Shown here: one piece after another, positions 1 through 8,202 of the stretch
How the letters are laid out: each line of letters opens with the position of its first letter
Numbering within the stretch: the stretch's first letter is position 1
Source: Mesorhizobium wenxiniae
GTDB taxonomy: Bacteria; Pseudomonadota; Alphaproteobacteria; Rhizobiales; Rhizobiaceae
Direction of reading: 5' to 3'
Length of the DNA stretch: 64,000 nucleotides
Assembly: GCF_002284535.1 (NCBI RefSeq)
Contig: NZ_NPKH01000020.1
Span: 682,001-746,000, forward strand
The notes under the pieces: model-generated
What the model saw: only the letters and a program-made list of their open reading frames with translations
What the model was told of the DNA's origin: nothing
Database searches by the model: none
Program-made: the position numbers and the translations under genes

Positions 1-713
1 AGAATGTCCGCCGTATTTGACACATCGATCCAGCCACCGACGTGCTCGGCTTGATAGACGTCGCCATCCAGGAGAACAGCCAACAGCGTTGGCGAAAGCG
101 GCAGGAAGAGAAGCGCACCTGCGCTGGAGATTCCAAAAGATCTGTGCTGCGCATGCCTGTGCTGTTGATGCCAGCGGTTGGCGAGAGCAGCAGGGTCATC
201 TGATGTGAGAAACGGCACCGAGGTAAGGTTGCGAACAACCCGCACCTTTAGATCGTCTACGACGCTCATCGTTTTGGCGTAGTGATGCATCGCCGAGATC
301 ACCGCACTTTTGACGGCCTCCTTGAAAGACGGTTGTTCGAAGTCCGCACCTTTGACTGACGTGGCAGCGAAAGCAAACTCCGCGGATCGACGCGCGGCGG
401 CTTCTGTGCGGACATGCTGCAGGTAGGCGAAACGCCTGAGGATTGTGGCATGAAGATCCTTGATGACCGCACGTGGCTTGAGCAACGACGAAACGCAGTC
501 GCCATAGTGTCCCTCGACGGTCTGGATTGCGGTTTCGAGCCTTGGGTCCTGCCCGTAGAAGTAATCCCTGGAACACTGATTCTTCACCGGGGCATCGAAG
601 AATGATTGGTTGCGATCAAGGTTAAACAGGTGAATGGCTTTGCCTTCGGCACACACGCTGAAGGGCGATAGATGTACCCGGGGAACAAAGTGCTGGTTCT
701 TGTTCTCCGCCAT
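1..713 (-). CDS. DUF4238 family protein, C-terminus beyond window
   Basis: An open frame of 237 codons runs without a stop from an ATG at 711-713 off the left edge. The N-terminus has the DUF4238 signature N-Q-H-F-V-P-R at residues 6-12 followed by L-S-P-F. Around residues 168-174 the second family motif F-L-T-S-D-D-P is present, and a leucine/proline-rich strand (LLFLPLSPTLLAVLLD) follows, as in the family. DUF4238 proteins have no established biochemical role and are common on bacterial mobile elements. No clear Shine-Dalgarno is visible before the ATG. The assignment rests on motifs read directly from the translation; the truncation is caused by the window edge. Confidence 0.8.
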   Translation of the reverse strand, partial: MAENKNQHFVPRVHLSPFSVCAEGKAIHLFNLDRNQSFFDAPVKNQCSRDYFYGQDPRLETAIQTVEGHYGDCVSSLLKPRAVIKDLHATILRRFAYLQHVRTEAAARRSAEFAFAATSVKGADFEQPSFKEAVKSAVISAMHHYAKTMSVVDDLKVRVVRNLTSVPFLTSDDPAALANRWHQQHRHAQHRSFGISSAGALLFLPLSPTLLAVLLDGDVYQAEHVGGWIDVSNTADI

Positions 714-1077
714 GCAATTGAGCGATCCGCCATTCCGGCACTGCCGTGGGGGCGCTCAAACACCCGCGCCAAGCCGTTGCTATCACACAGAGCTTCCAGC
801 GGGAATGTACGTCTCAGGCCCGCCCTTCCTGGCACTCAATCGAAGAGACGTGACGAACGCCGTCGCAGGGTGGCGTTCGTTTCACGAAGCGTCAGACTTG
901 GATGCGGCCGACGCGCTGTCCCGGGAGGACGGCTCCAAAGGAGACGGCGTGCAGGGCTGGCTTGTCCCCAACACGGGAGCGCAGCGAAGGAGCGGGCAGG
1001 AACGGGACAAGACGGCCGCGCCGGCTAGACCCGAGTAACCTTCCGATACCATGCCAAGGCGTCCGAAGGCCGGCGAA

Positions 1078-1285
1078 AAAGAATAGCGGTCGATCCTCGC
1101 TCAGGGCGAACCAGTAGTTCCGCTGAACATGAAGTCGGCGCGCGAGAAAGTGCCATCCGTGCGGTTTTATCGAACACGGGGATATGCTGCGCGATCTCCC
1201 GTTCCTTGACCAACCAGGCGAGGTTCGCTGCCGATCCGTAGGCGCTGTCGGCGGCCAGATGCGTCGGCTTCTGGGCCGCAAGCGG
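1078..1285 (-). pseudogene. IS1182-type transposase remnant
   Basis: The minus strand encodes a short stretch reading L-A-A-D-S-A-Y-G-S-A-A-N then L-V-K-E-R-E-I then H-I-P-V-F-D-K. This aligns with the complete transposase at 4864-6237 (I-A-D-T-G-Y-G-S-A, L-V-H-E-R-G-I, H-I-P-V-F-D-K). After D-K-T the similarity continues in another frame (D-G-T-F-S-R-A-D-F), so the copy is frameshifted as well as truncated. It is a dead fragment of a related but not identical element. The surrounding 714-1504 shows no other intact gene. Confidence 0.7.
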
Positions 1286-1504
1286 ACTATTTGTTTTCGG
1301 GTTGGCCGGTCTAGAAACGGACTAACACGTCCAGCATAGCGCGGACCGCTTGGCGCCAACAGCCGTCCTGAGAACTGTCCGGTTGACTCCCCGCGGTTCG
1401 CAAGCGAATTTTCATCCAGGAGGTCGACAGATCTAACGGCGCGGGTCAACGGCGAAGGCGACCTGAATAAGAGCGTGCCTGCCAACACGATCCCCACGGA
1501 GCAA

Positions 1505-2272
1505 TCACCGATCCCTAACTAGGGACGTCGCAAACCCTCCAGCCCTCTGGCTACCCAATTCGCGCTCTGTGTATGCGGTGAACTGTAGCAATCTCTGCCA
1601 AAAGAGTTCTTCAACCCGAGTCGAGGCAAATTCTTTGGACAGTTCTCCGATGCGTCTTGCAGTGTAGCGGATGTGGCTACACTCGTCGCCACTTAACTTG
1701 CATAGCGTTCGACCCAGCATGTCTAGGTTACGGTGCGGGCAATATGCCTCGAGCACGGGCTCCAACAACTTCTGGTGAATGCGGGTCCTCACCTCACCGA
1801 GGTTCACCTGAATCAAATAGTCGAGCACCCTCCAGGTTTCGAGGCTAGCGGCCTCGACCTGGCTGTGCTGCATGGGGGGAAACTGGGTCTCAACGGCCCC
1901 GCGCACATTATCTGGCAATGCGTCTGGAAATACCAGATCGGCGAGACGAAGGTACATTCGGCAATGACCTGCCTCATCCTCGACATGCTGGCTCAGATCG
2001 TCAACAAGCCCGGCACTTGTGCAAGCGTTGGCAATCTTCGCTAAGTCGCGGGAACCCTCGCCCTCTTTGATCGCATTCGAGACAAGCGACTGCAGCACCC
2101 ATACCGGGTTCTCAATATGCGACCTAAAACTGTTGCCGTAGTCGGCGAGGAAGTATGGCGGCACGTGACGTGCAACAGCGTCGCCAAACAGCCGAAGGTA
2201 GTCGCGCGTTGCTATGTCGCCTTGTTCGTCAAGGGCAGTTTCAACAAAACGCGCGACGTAGTCCATTGTCAT
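1505..2272 (-). CDS. ferritin-like diiron protein, possible oxygenase
   Basis: A mostly helical 255-residue protein with two E-x-x-H motifs, E100-A-G-H103 and E197-C-S-H200 (the latter inside D-E-C-S-H-I-R-Y), separated by about 97 residues. Acidic and His residues near E160 and H166 could complete a carboxylate-bridged diiron site. This spacing is typical of ferritin-like diiron proteins, including AurF-type N-oxygenases, but the family is not certain. It is the last gene of a four-gene operon: its ATG overlaps the stop of the 75-residue peptide gene by four bases (ATGA), so the two are probably translationally coupled. In context it may oxidise the peptide or a small substrate bound to it. 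That role is inference. Confidence 0.65.
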   Translation of the reverse strand: MTMDYVARFVETALDEQGDIATRDYLRLFGDAVARHVPPYFLADYGNSFRSHIENPVWVLQSLVSNAIKEGEGSRDLAKIANACTSAGLVDDLSQHVEDEAGHCRMYLRLADLVFPDALPDNVRGAVETQFPPMQHSQVEAASLETWRVLDYLIQVNLGEVRTRIHQKLLEPVLEAYCPHRNLDMLGRTLCKLSGDECSHIRYTARRIGELSKEFASTRVEELFWQRLLQFTAYTERELGSQRAGGFATSLVRDR

Positions 2273-2496
2273 TTTTCAACTTCGAGCGGGCCATTGCAAG
2301 CGATAAAAGGGGCCATGCCGTCCTTGAAGGGTGAACTGCTGATACCGATTATCCCTGCGTTGATGGCAATGTTGTCGACCTTCAGGGTTGTCCCATCGAC
2401 ATAACCGGAAATGCGTATGCCTTTACCTCCAGCGAGGGACCTGAGGGCCTTAGCTTGATCTTCACTCAGTTCGAAGGAAAGCGGTGCTTCAGACAT
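2269..2496 (-). CDS. 75-residue small protein, candidate precursor peptide
   Basis: I do not recognise a family. The ATG at 2494-2496 is preferred over the two upstream in-frame ATGs because an AAGGAG Shine-Dalgarno lies nine bases before it. The N-terminal part is acidic and helix-prone (F-E-L-S-E-D-Q-A-K-A-L) and ends L-A-G-G at residues 21-24, resembling a double-glycine leader. The remainder is rich in Gly, Ile, Asn and Ser, with one Cys at residue 67 and a C-terminal L-E-V-E-K. It overlaps the oxygenase gene upstream by eight bases and the diiron gene downstream by four. Its size, its place between tailoring-type enzymes and its leader-like N-terminus suggest a modified peptide or a small carrier/partner protein; neither is shown. 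Confidence 0.75.
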   Translation of the reverse strand: MSEAPLSFELSEDQAKALRSLAGGKGIRISGYVDGTTLKVDNIAINAGIIGISSSPFKDGMAPFIACNGPLEVEK

Positions 2497-3421
2497 AGTC
2501 GAAAACTCCTTTGCCATAGAATTCACTGAACGCCGTTATAATTGCAAATCTTGCGATGGGAGACAATTGCAAAAGGACACGCTTCAAAGCAGAAGCGCCG
2601 CCAAACTCTTCAAGGTCAGCCAAGAATGTCCTAGTATCCGCCACAACGATTGCAGGACGCTCCCAACGCTCTTGCCCAACGCTGTAAATGATCTCTGCCA
2701 AGTGGTTATCGAACCACCAACGCGACACCGAAATGCTAACTGAGAGGGATTGGACGTAATGCCAGTAACTGGGAGGGATATGCAGGAGGTCGCATGGACC
2801 GACGATTGCATGACGTAACGACGGCACGCGTTGCCAGACATTGGGGTCCGTCGGCGAGGCATCGCAATGGTGCCCTCGCACTGTGGCGCCGTCCGTGAGC
2901 GCGAAGGTATCCCGTGGGTGGCAGACTGCAACATATTTCCACCCAAACAACTGAATGAAGTAATTATGGTTCGTGACGTAGTCGTTGTGGTTATCTTGAT
3001 GAAAGGTTTGCACCGTTCCTGGCGGACCGATCCATATGTTGTCGAAGTATGCCGGCTCGCGTGATCGAGGTGAAACAGGCAATCGACGCGCGATGTCGAC
3101 GAAGGACGCGTCACTCTGCCTGAGATAAAATTCAGTTGTGTCGAGACCAGCGAGATAATCGCCCAATCTCTGTTGCGCCCGGAGGTTCCGCCATCGTTCC
3201 TTATGCTCGAGCGTGACCAAGCGCGTCCCATGCCGTGCCGCGATACGCTGGGGTGTGAGGAGGGCAGCAAGTTCATCCAGAGCGGAAACGTCTCGCGACA
3301 CCCAGGGAGTTTCCATCAGCTCTGCTGCGCACTTCATTCCGATGATGGGGATGCAACCTATTTCCCGAAATCTCACATCGGGACAAACGTATGACAAGTC
3401 TGGAGGAGCCGTCTGCAACAT
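2489..3421 (-). CDS. JmjC/cupin_8-type Fe(II)/2-oxoglutarate oxygenase
   Basis: A 310-residue protein with the FIH-like cupin_8 signature: W130-I-G-P-P-G-T, then H141-Q-D143, the W-K-Y-V strand with a Lys at 162 that could bind 2-oxoglutarate, and P-P-S-Y-W-H221-Y-V followed by S-I-S-V-S. H141, D143 and H221 form the expected iron-binding triad. Family members hydroxylate amino-acid side chains in proteins or peptides. The ATG lies two bases after the stop of the methyltransferase gene, and a TTGGAGG ribosome-binding site overlaps that gene's end. Within the operon the likely substrate is the small peptide encoded next, which is inference from position. Confidence 0.8.
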   Translation of the reverse strand: MLQTAPPDLSYVCPDVRFREIGCIPIIGMKCAAELMETPWVSRDVSALDELAALLTPQRIAARHGTRLVTLEHKERWRNLRAQQRLGDYLAGLDTTEFYLRQSDASFVDIARRLPVSPRSREPAYFDNIWIGPPGTVQTFHQDNHNDYVTNHNYFIQLFGWKYVAVCHPRDTFALTDGATVRGHHCDASPTDPNVWQRVPSLRHAIVGPCDLLHIPPSYWHYVQSLSVSISVSRWWFDNHLAEIIYSVGQERWERPAIVVADTRTFLADLEEFGGASALKRVLLQLSPIARFAIITAFSEFYGKGVFDYV

Positions 3422-3423
3422 CC

Positions 3424-4452
3424 TCAGCCTCCAAGGGCAGCAACATATCCGCTTGGCAACTGGTCAGCATCGAACGCGGTCCAAGGGATATGATAGTGCA
3501 CTCGGCTAAGATCCGACTGCCCATTTGCTTGCCATCGTTCCCGATGGGCTGCCAAGGTGCCGGCAAATTCGAGGCCCAGATCACCGAACACGACTATGTC
3601 GCGGCCGTGATAAAGCGCGCCCGAGCGGCGCTCGCTATCGATGAGACCGAAAGAGTAGTGTGTGAGGTCGAATGTACGCTCGACGCCTAGGTTCACAGCG
3701 CGGAAATTCGGTTCAGCGCCAAAAAGGTAGCTCCGGAATGCCAAAGAATCCAAAACAGGGTGACCAAAGCCTCGGCCCTTTTCAATATGCAAGAAGGACT
3801 TCGGTCGCGGATCAATAAGCTTTTCAAGCGGGATGTACCATGTGTCCTCATCTGCAATGGAACCGGTTGTAGGGACGGACACGGACATCCTAGCGCCGAC
3901 CGTGAGTAGTCCTTTCTCGGTTGCTAGGAAGATCGTAAAGCAGTCCCCGCCACCCGGAATCGCTACAGGCATAGCGAGCATGCCTCCCGGCACCCGCAAC
4001 GCCTCGCGAAGCAGTCGCGGGATGCCACGAAACGCAGAAGTGGCTATTATGACGTCGAAGAGACCCAGCTCGGGTAGTCGATCGACCCAATCACCTAATT
4101 GCACGCGCACACCAGAAGTGCCGATGAGGGCGCGCTGTGATTGATCGAAGAGGTCGGGAATAATCTCGCAACCAAATATCAGTGGGACGTCTCCTTCCCT
4201 GCCGGCTAGCAAGGAGAGTACTGACACCAGATAACCAGTTCCTGTTCCAATTTCGTATATGCGCTTCCCCCTCAGATCGCCGAGTTCTCTGATTATCCAC
4301 CTAAGAAACGTTCGATCCGATATTGCTGAGAGAGTTGTCCCATCTGCGTCTGAGAACGTTCGAATAGGACCATCAAAACGCTCATGCCCCCTCGGGGCAA
4401 ATCGCGCTATGTCCACCCCCGCGAAAGCGGCGTTGATGTCAGTATCGCCCAT
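3424..4452 (-). CDS. PCMT-like SAM-dependent methyltransferase
   Basis: A 342-residue protein. Residues 60-180 match the protein-L-isoaspartate O-methyltransferase fold: SAM motif E67-I-G-T-G-T-G-Y74, an acidic residue ending the next strand in F-G-C-E-I-I, D-V-I-I-A-T-S-A, and a V-P-G-G-M-L-A-M-P-V strand. Housekeeping PCMT is only about 210 residues, so the roughly 160-residue C-terminal extension marks a specialised homologue. PCMT homologues with extra domains occur in several RiPP pathways, where they methylate Asp side chains. It is the first gene of a four-gene operon. No strong Shine-Dalgarno precedes the ATG. An IS element lies about 320 bases upstream. Confidence 0.75.
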   Translation of the reverse strand: MGDTDINAAFAGVDIARFAPRGHERFDGPIRTFSDADGTTLSAISDRTFLRWIIRELGDLRGKRIYEIGTGTGYLVSVLSLLAGREGDVPLIFGCEIIPDLFDQSQRALIGTSGVRVQLGDWVDRLPELGLFDVIIATSAFRGIPRLLREALRVPGGMLAMPVAIPGGGDCFTIFLATEKGLLTVGARMSVSVPTTGSIADEDTWYIPLEKLIDPRPKSFLHIEKGRGFGHPVLDSLAFRSYLFGAEPNFRAVNLGVERTFDLTHYSFGLIDSERRSGALYHGRDIVVFGDLGLEFAGTLAAHRERWQANGQSDLSRVHYHIPWTAFDADQLPSGYVAALGG

Positions 4453-4775
4453 GGCACTAGGTTTAGCTAATTGATCTTACCTTAAGCTAATAGAGAGCGT
4501 CAGTTCGCACCGCGATGCAAGCACTTTTGCCAATACTAGTCTCCAGCTATCCATTTCAGTTGAACCCACATTCCATGCCTGTTCATGGCGCGACCGCGAC
4601 GGCGCGCGTTGTCAACCGAAATGTCTGCTTCCGGGCAGAGGTAAAGTTCGCCTCTATGGCCGACACGAGGCGCAAAAGCTGCCAGGCGGCGTTGGGCCGT
4701 TGCAGGTTGGCAGTTTTAAGGCACAAATAGTCGGAAACGAACGTTGAGGCACCCCGCTAGGCATAGTCGTGACCT
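4453..4775. promoter_or_regulatory. AT-richer leader upstream of the peptide-modification operon
   Basis: About 320 bases without a convincing gene lie between the first gene of the minus-strand operon and the left end of the IS1182-type element. The part next to the operon (4455-4500) is clearly AT-rich, with the repeated motif TTAGCTAA/TAAGCTAA, so it probably holds the promoter. Whether the IS has displaced an original regulator or exporter gene cannot be told from this sequence. Confidence 0.4.
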
Positions 4776-6318
4776 GACCGATAGTGTTGAAGAAGTCGGC
4801 GATGAAGCCGTGGATCCACTCGCACCGAAGCGTCTTGATTAAGGTCGACGCGACCTCCTCGCCCTAAGTGGCTCGGATGGGTGTCCCGAGGGTGCAGATC
4901 TTGGCCAATTTCCTGAGGTTCTGGGCGATGGCTGCAAGGTGGAACTCATCGCGGGCACCACAGGGGCCGCGCAATCGCAATCGATCGAGCTTCAGGATGC
5001 GCTTGAGGTGCGCGAACAGCATCTCCACCTTCTTCCGCTGATAGCGTGAGATCTGGTAGGCGTCGGTCTTGGCGATGTCGCGGGCCATGTCGCGCGCGCC
5101 CTCATAGATCGAGCGCAGCACCTTGCGCGCCGGCTCCTTCGGGCAACAGCGGGGCTTCAGGGCACAGGCGTCGCAATCCAGCTTTCTGGCGCGATAGCGC
5201 ATCATGCCGTTCTCGTCGACGAGAGGGTGCGGCACCCGATAGGTCTTCTGGCGTTGCCTGAGCGTCTTGCCGCCAGGACAGATGTATGTATCGGCCTTAT
5301 GGTCGTAGGTGAAGTCATCGCGCGAGAAGGTGCCATCCTTGCGCCTGGACTTGTCGAAGACCGGGATATGCGGCTCGATCCCACGCTCATGCACCAACCA
5401 GTTCAGCATTTCGGCCGAGCCGTAGCCGGTGTCGGCAATCAGCCGCTCCGGCCAGAGGCCGAGCTCGTCGTGCGCCCGCTCGATCATGGTCTTGGCGGCC
5501 GTCACCTCGGCCTGGCGCACCGCGGTCGAGGGCTCCACGTCCACGATGATGGCGTGCTCCACGTCGATCAAATAGTTCGTGCAATAGGCATAGACGGCTG
5601 GGCCACCCCAAGCGGCAGTCCAGCGCGCGGCGGGATCAACAGGGGAGACGAACTTGGGCTCCACCGGCGTGGCGGCCCCGAAGGCGGCATCATCCAAGGT
5701 GGCGAGGTATTCGGCCACGGCCCGCTTGGTCTCAGGCTTGAGCTCCTCGGCCGTCTCGACCCCGCGCTGACGCTGCGCGTCGGCGACGATCATGCTGGCA
5801 TCGACCGCAAAGCCTTCGCCGCCGACGAGGCCTTCTGCCATGCAGCGTCGGACGACGGTTTCGAACAGTTCGCGCAGCAGATCGGCATCGCGGAAGCGTC
5901 CGTGGCGGGTCTTGGAGAAGGTTGAGTGGTCCGGCACATCACCCTCGAGGCCAAGCCGGCAGAACCACCGATAGGCCAGGTTCAGATGTACCTCCTCGCA
6001 CAGCCGGCGCTCCGAGCGGATGCCGAAGCAATAGCCGACGATCAGCATGCGGATCAGCAGCTCAGGGTCGATCGAGGGACGGCCGATCGGGCTGTAGAAG
6101 GGCGCCAGATGCTGGCGGATGGCGGACAGATCAACGAAGCGGTCGATCGCTCTGAGCAGGTGGTCCGCCGGCACATGCCGCTGCAGGCTGAAGCCATAGA
6201 ACAGCTCCTCCTGCATCACACTTTGCTCGCCCATCATCGACTCAATCTCCTCTTACAACGAAGATTGAATCAGTGCTTCAGGACCGCTGCAACCCGGACT
6301 TTTTCAACACTATCGACC
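4776..6318 (-). mobile_element. IS1182-family insertion sequence, complete
   Basis: About 1.54 kb containing one transposase gene and near-perfect terminal inverted repeats. The left repeat at 4779-4797 and the reverse complement of 6297-6315 match at 18 of 19 positions (core CGATAGTGTTGA then AGTC). The outer limits are uncertain by a few bases and I could not define a target duplication. The element sits between the peptide-modification operon and a stretch of decayed genes. A related, degraded transposase copy lies at 1078-1285. Confidence 0.85.
4864..6237 (-). CDS. IS1182-family transposase
   Basis: A full-length 457-residue DDE transposase. The N-terminal DUF772-type region reads R-P-S-I-D-P-E-L-L-I-R-M and continues G-I-R-S-E-R-R-L. 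The middle carries D-A-S-M-I-V-A-D and L-I-A-D-T-G-Y-G-S, and the C-terminal part has the zinc-like cluster C-D-A-C-A-L-K-P-R-C followed by R-K-K-V-E-M-L-F-A-H-L-K. The frame is uninterrupted and bounded on both sides by matching inverted repeats, so the element may still be active. Confidence 0.92.
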   Translation of the reverse strand: MMGEQSVMQEELFYGFSLQRHVPADHLLRAIDRFVDLSAIRQHLAPFYSPIGRPSIDPELLIRMLIVGYCFGIRSERRLCEEVHLNLAYRWFCRLGLEGDVPDHSTFSKTRHGRFRDADLLRELFETVVRRCMAEGLVGGEGFAVDASMIVADAQRQRGVETAEELKPETKRAVAEYLATLDDAAFGAATPVEPKFVSPVDPAARWTAAWGGPAVYAYCTNYLIDVEHAIIVDVEPSTAVRQAEVTAAKTMIERAHDELGLWPERLIADTGYGSAEMLNWLVHERGIEPHIPVFDKSRRKDGTFSRDDFTYDHKADTYICPGGKTLRQRQKTYRVPHPLVDENGMMRYRARKLDCDACALKPRCCPKEPARKVLRSIYEGARDMARDIAKTDAYQISRYQRKKVEMLFAHLKRILKLDRLRLRGPCGARDEFHLAAIAQNLRKLAKICTLGTPIRAT

Positions 6319-6448
6319 CAAAGCTACCGTTTCGGCCAACACGGAAAAGCCCTCCAAAAGGGCCTCGCACTCAGTTCGCCATAGGCCGATTGCAGTGCGA
6401 CGAATAGATCGCTTGCTGCGCTCAAACCCGGCTACAGCGAGAAATTCG

Positions 6449-7090
6449 CTACTGGTGCGGCATCGTGATGCCGGCCGCGGTCGGCGGCAGCGTGGTCGGT
6501 GCCTGCCAATTAACGTCGACTTTGCCCGACGCGGTCAGCCCTTGCGGGAGAAAGGCGGCCTGATCGAGCCTAACGACAAGGACGTAGTCACGGCGCTGTC
6601 CTGTCGGTGTGATCTGGATCGACCCCTTCTGTCCCAGCGTTGTAGGGATCTTGCCCTTGGTCAGTTCCAACTTGAACCACAGGGGGACCGTACCTGAAAA
6701 CACCGGCGTGACGACATGGGCGAGCATGTAGATCGGCTGCGTGAGCCGCACATGGTAGGTTGTGCTGTCGCCATTGGGCGTATCAAGCGATGTCGACCCC
6801 GTCGCCGACTTCGCGCCCAAGGTAACCAGCGCGCCGCCGATTGGAATGGTGCCGCTTATCTTGCAGAACTCTACTTTGCCGCCGACCACTAAGCCGGCAA
6901 GGCCAAGTGTATTTTGAATGCGAAAAGCGAGGCCGTCATTCTCATTCCAGCTGTGATCGATATGATCGACGTGGAGCGCGCCGTAGAAAGCTTCGTTGAA
7001 TGCCGGCACAACCTCGAAACCAATGCGACCTGGAAGCGGCCAAGGGCAATCGGTCCAAGTTCGAGCGATATAGCCCGAGTAGCCGTACGA
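6449..7090 (-). pseudogene. decayed gene of unknown function
   Basis: The minus-strand frame ending at 6449 reads through about 210 codons of protein-like sequence. It begins near G-Y-I-A-R-T-W-T-D-C-P and continues F-E-V-V-P-A-F-N-E-A-F-Y-G into a Gly/Thr/Val-rich beta-type region. Upstream of about 7095 the frame is blocked by TAA, and related-looking coding sequence (E-A-F-N-N-L-G-F-N-D-R) continues in another frame, so the 5' part appears frameshifted. An ATG at 7007-7009 could start a shortened 186-residue product. I do not recognise the family; the beta-rich tail might belong to a secreted or structural protein. Confidence 0.4.
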
Positions 7091-7315
7091 TTGATCGTCA
7101 TCGTGCGATCGTTAAATCCAAGATTGTTGAATGCCTCGATCGTGTCTTCGATTGGCCTTCCGTGACGTCGAACTGGACATCCTGGCCTGCGCGCCCGCGG
7201 TACGGTGCCGCCATTCTTGAAGTGACCAGTGTAGCGCTCGCGGGGAAATAGGAAGCCATCGCTGCCGATTTAGTATTTCTGAAGGTCGGATTATAGTCTT
7301 TGCAGGCCATCTCGC

Positions 7316-7840
7316 TCAGAATAATTCGCGGCGGAGGGCACGTAGCAAAGATGGGTTCGCAAGCTCGATCAACGGCATCTTCTCTGTCGAAACGCCAACA
7401 GTGACGCGCAGTAGAACCGCGAAGGCGTGACGAACGAGATCGAGAGAGTGATCGTCGGCCCAATAGTCGCTGGACGGTCTCTTGCGCGTTCTCGCCCAAG
7501 TTGGTGGCACGCCATGAGCGATGTCATTCCTGATCGCAAATGCAAGACTGGCCGCATTGGACCATGTCTGAAGAAGGGTGCGCTCGTCTCCCGCTGGCAG
7601 CGGTTGACGCGAATGTTTCAAGCATCCGGATCAAATCAGAGATCATCTTCGCGTCGGTCTCGGGTCGAATGCCCTTTGGATTGACGCCCTTGAGCTTCCA
7701 CAACGCCGCTCCAGGTGATGTTCGATGCTGGCGGCGAAGATGATGATCGGCGCAATGCGCTGGCCAACCAGCGGCTTCAACCCAAGCCGCTCTTCGAGGG
7801 TATCGGCCCTTCCATAGGTCATTCGCGATCTCGCGACACC
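7316..7840 (-). pseudogene. HEPN-like protein gene broken by two frameshifts
   Basis: Three overlapping minus-strand frames join into one plausible protein: first L-V-G-Q-R-I-A-P-I-I-I-F-A-A-S-I-E-H, then A-L-W-K-L-K-G-V-N-P-K-G-I-R-P-E-T-D, then T-W-S-N-A-A-S-L-A-F-A-I-R-N-D-I-A-H-G. The switches fall near 7715 and 7610. The segment R-N-D-I-A-H fits the R-x4-6-H motif of HEPN domains, which are often RNases in toxin or defence proteins. The gene is not functional as it stands. HEPN assignment is by this motif and the helical context only. Confidence 0.5.
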
Positions 7841-7861
7841 TTGCCCGGACGGGGCGGACCA

Positions 7862-8070
7862 TACATTTTTGCGGCAGCATCCTTCAAGATCCATTGTCGA
7901 GCATCCGCTCCGCCGGCAGCTTCTTGAGCCGCGCGTTCTCGTCCTCCAGCGCCGTCAGGGGACGGGCGTCGGACAATTCCATCCCGCCAAACTTCGCCTT
8001 GAACTTATAGAAGGTCGCTGCCGAAATGCCGTGCTTGCGGCAAAAGTCCGCCGTATTCGCACCGAGAATG
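7862..8070 (-). pseudogene. IS3-family OrfA transposase fragment
   Basis: The minus strand encodes D-F-C-R-K-H-G-I-S-A-A-T-F-Y-K-F-K-A-K-F-G-G-M, then S-D-A-R, then A-L-E-D-E-N-A-R-L-K-K-L. This is the helix-turn-helix and leucine-zipper region of IS3/IS407-type OrfA. The N-terminus is missing, and the A-E-R-M-L-D-N end is followed by a frame disruption. No OrfB is present, so this is a dead fragment. Confidence 0.8.
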
Positions 8071-8109
8071 TCTCGGGGCTTGAAGATCGATCAATCGAAC
8101 CAACGTTGT

Positions 8110-8196
8110 GGATAGGTGGCAGAGCGGTCGATTGCGCATCCCTGATAAGGAGGTGGACCTTCATCGGTCTCGTGGGTTCGAACCCCGCCCTGAATT
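8110..8196 (+). tRNA. type-II tRNA-like sequence, serine-type body with GAU anticodon
   Basis: An 87-base segment folds as a long-variable-arm tRNA. Acceptor arm 8110-8116 pairs with 8189-8195 at five of seven positions. The D arm (TGGCAGAGCGGTCGATTGC) is serine-tRNA-like. The anticodon loop CTGATAA carries GAT. The variable arm pairs 8155-8159 with 8166-8170. The T arm is perfect (GTGGG, loop TTCGAAC, CCCGC). No CCA is encoded and two acceptor pairs are mismatched. A hairpin terminator follows directly. It may be a decayed tRNA, an attachment-site remnant, or an unusual functional tRNA. Confidence 0.45.
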
Positions 8197-8202
8197 AGAA
8201 AA

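Noticed and set aside
4515..4730. Plus-strand frame of 71 codons next to the IS element
   Set aside because: No ribosome site, no motif, and located in the probable promoter region of the minus-strand operon.
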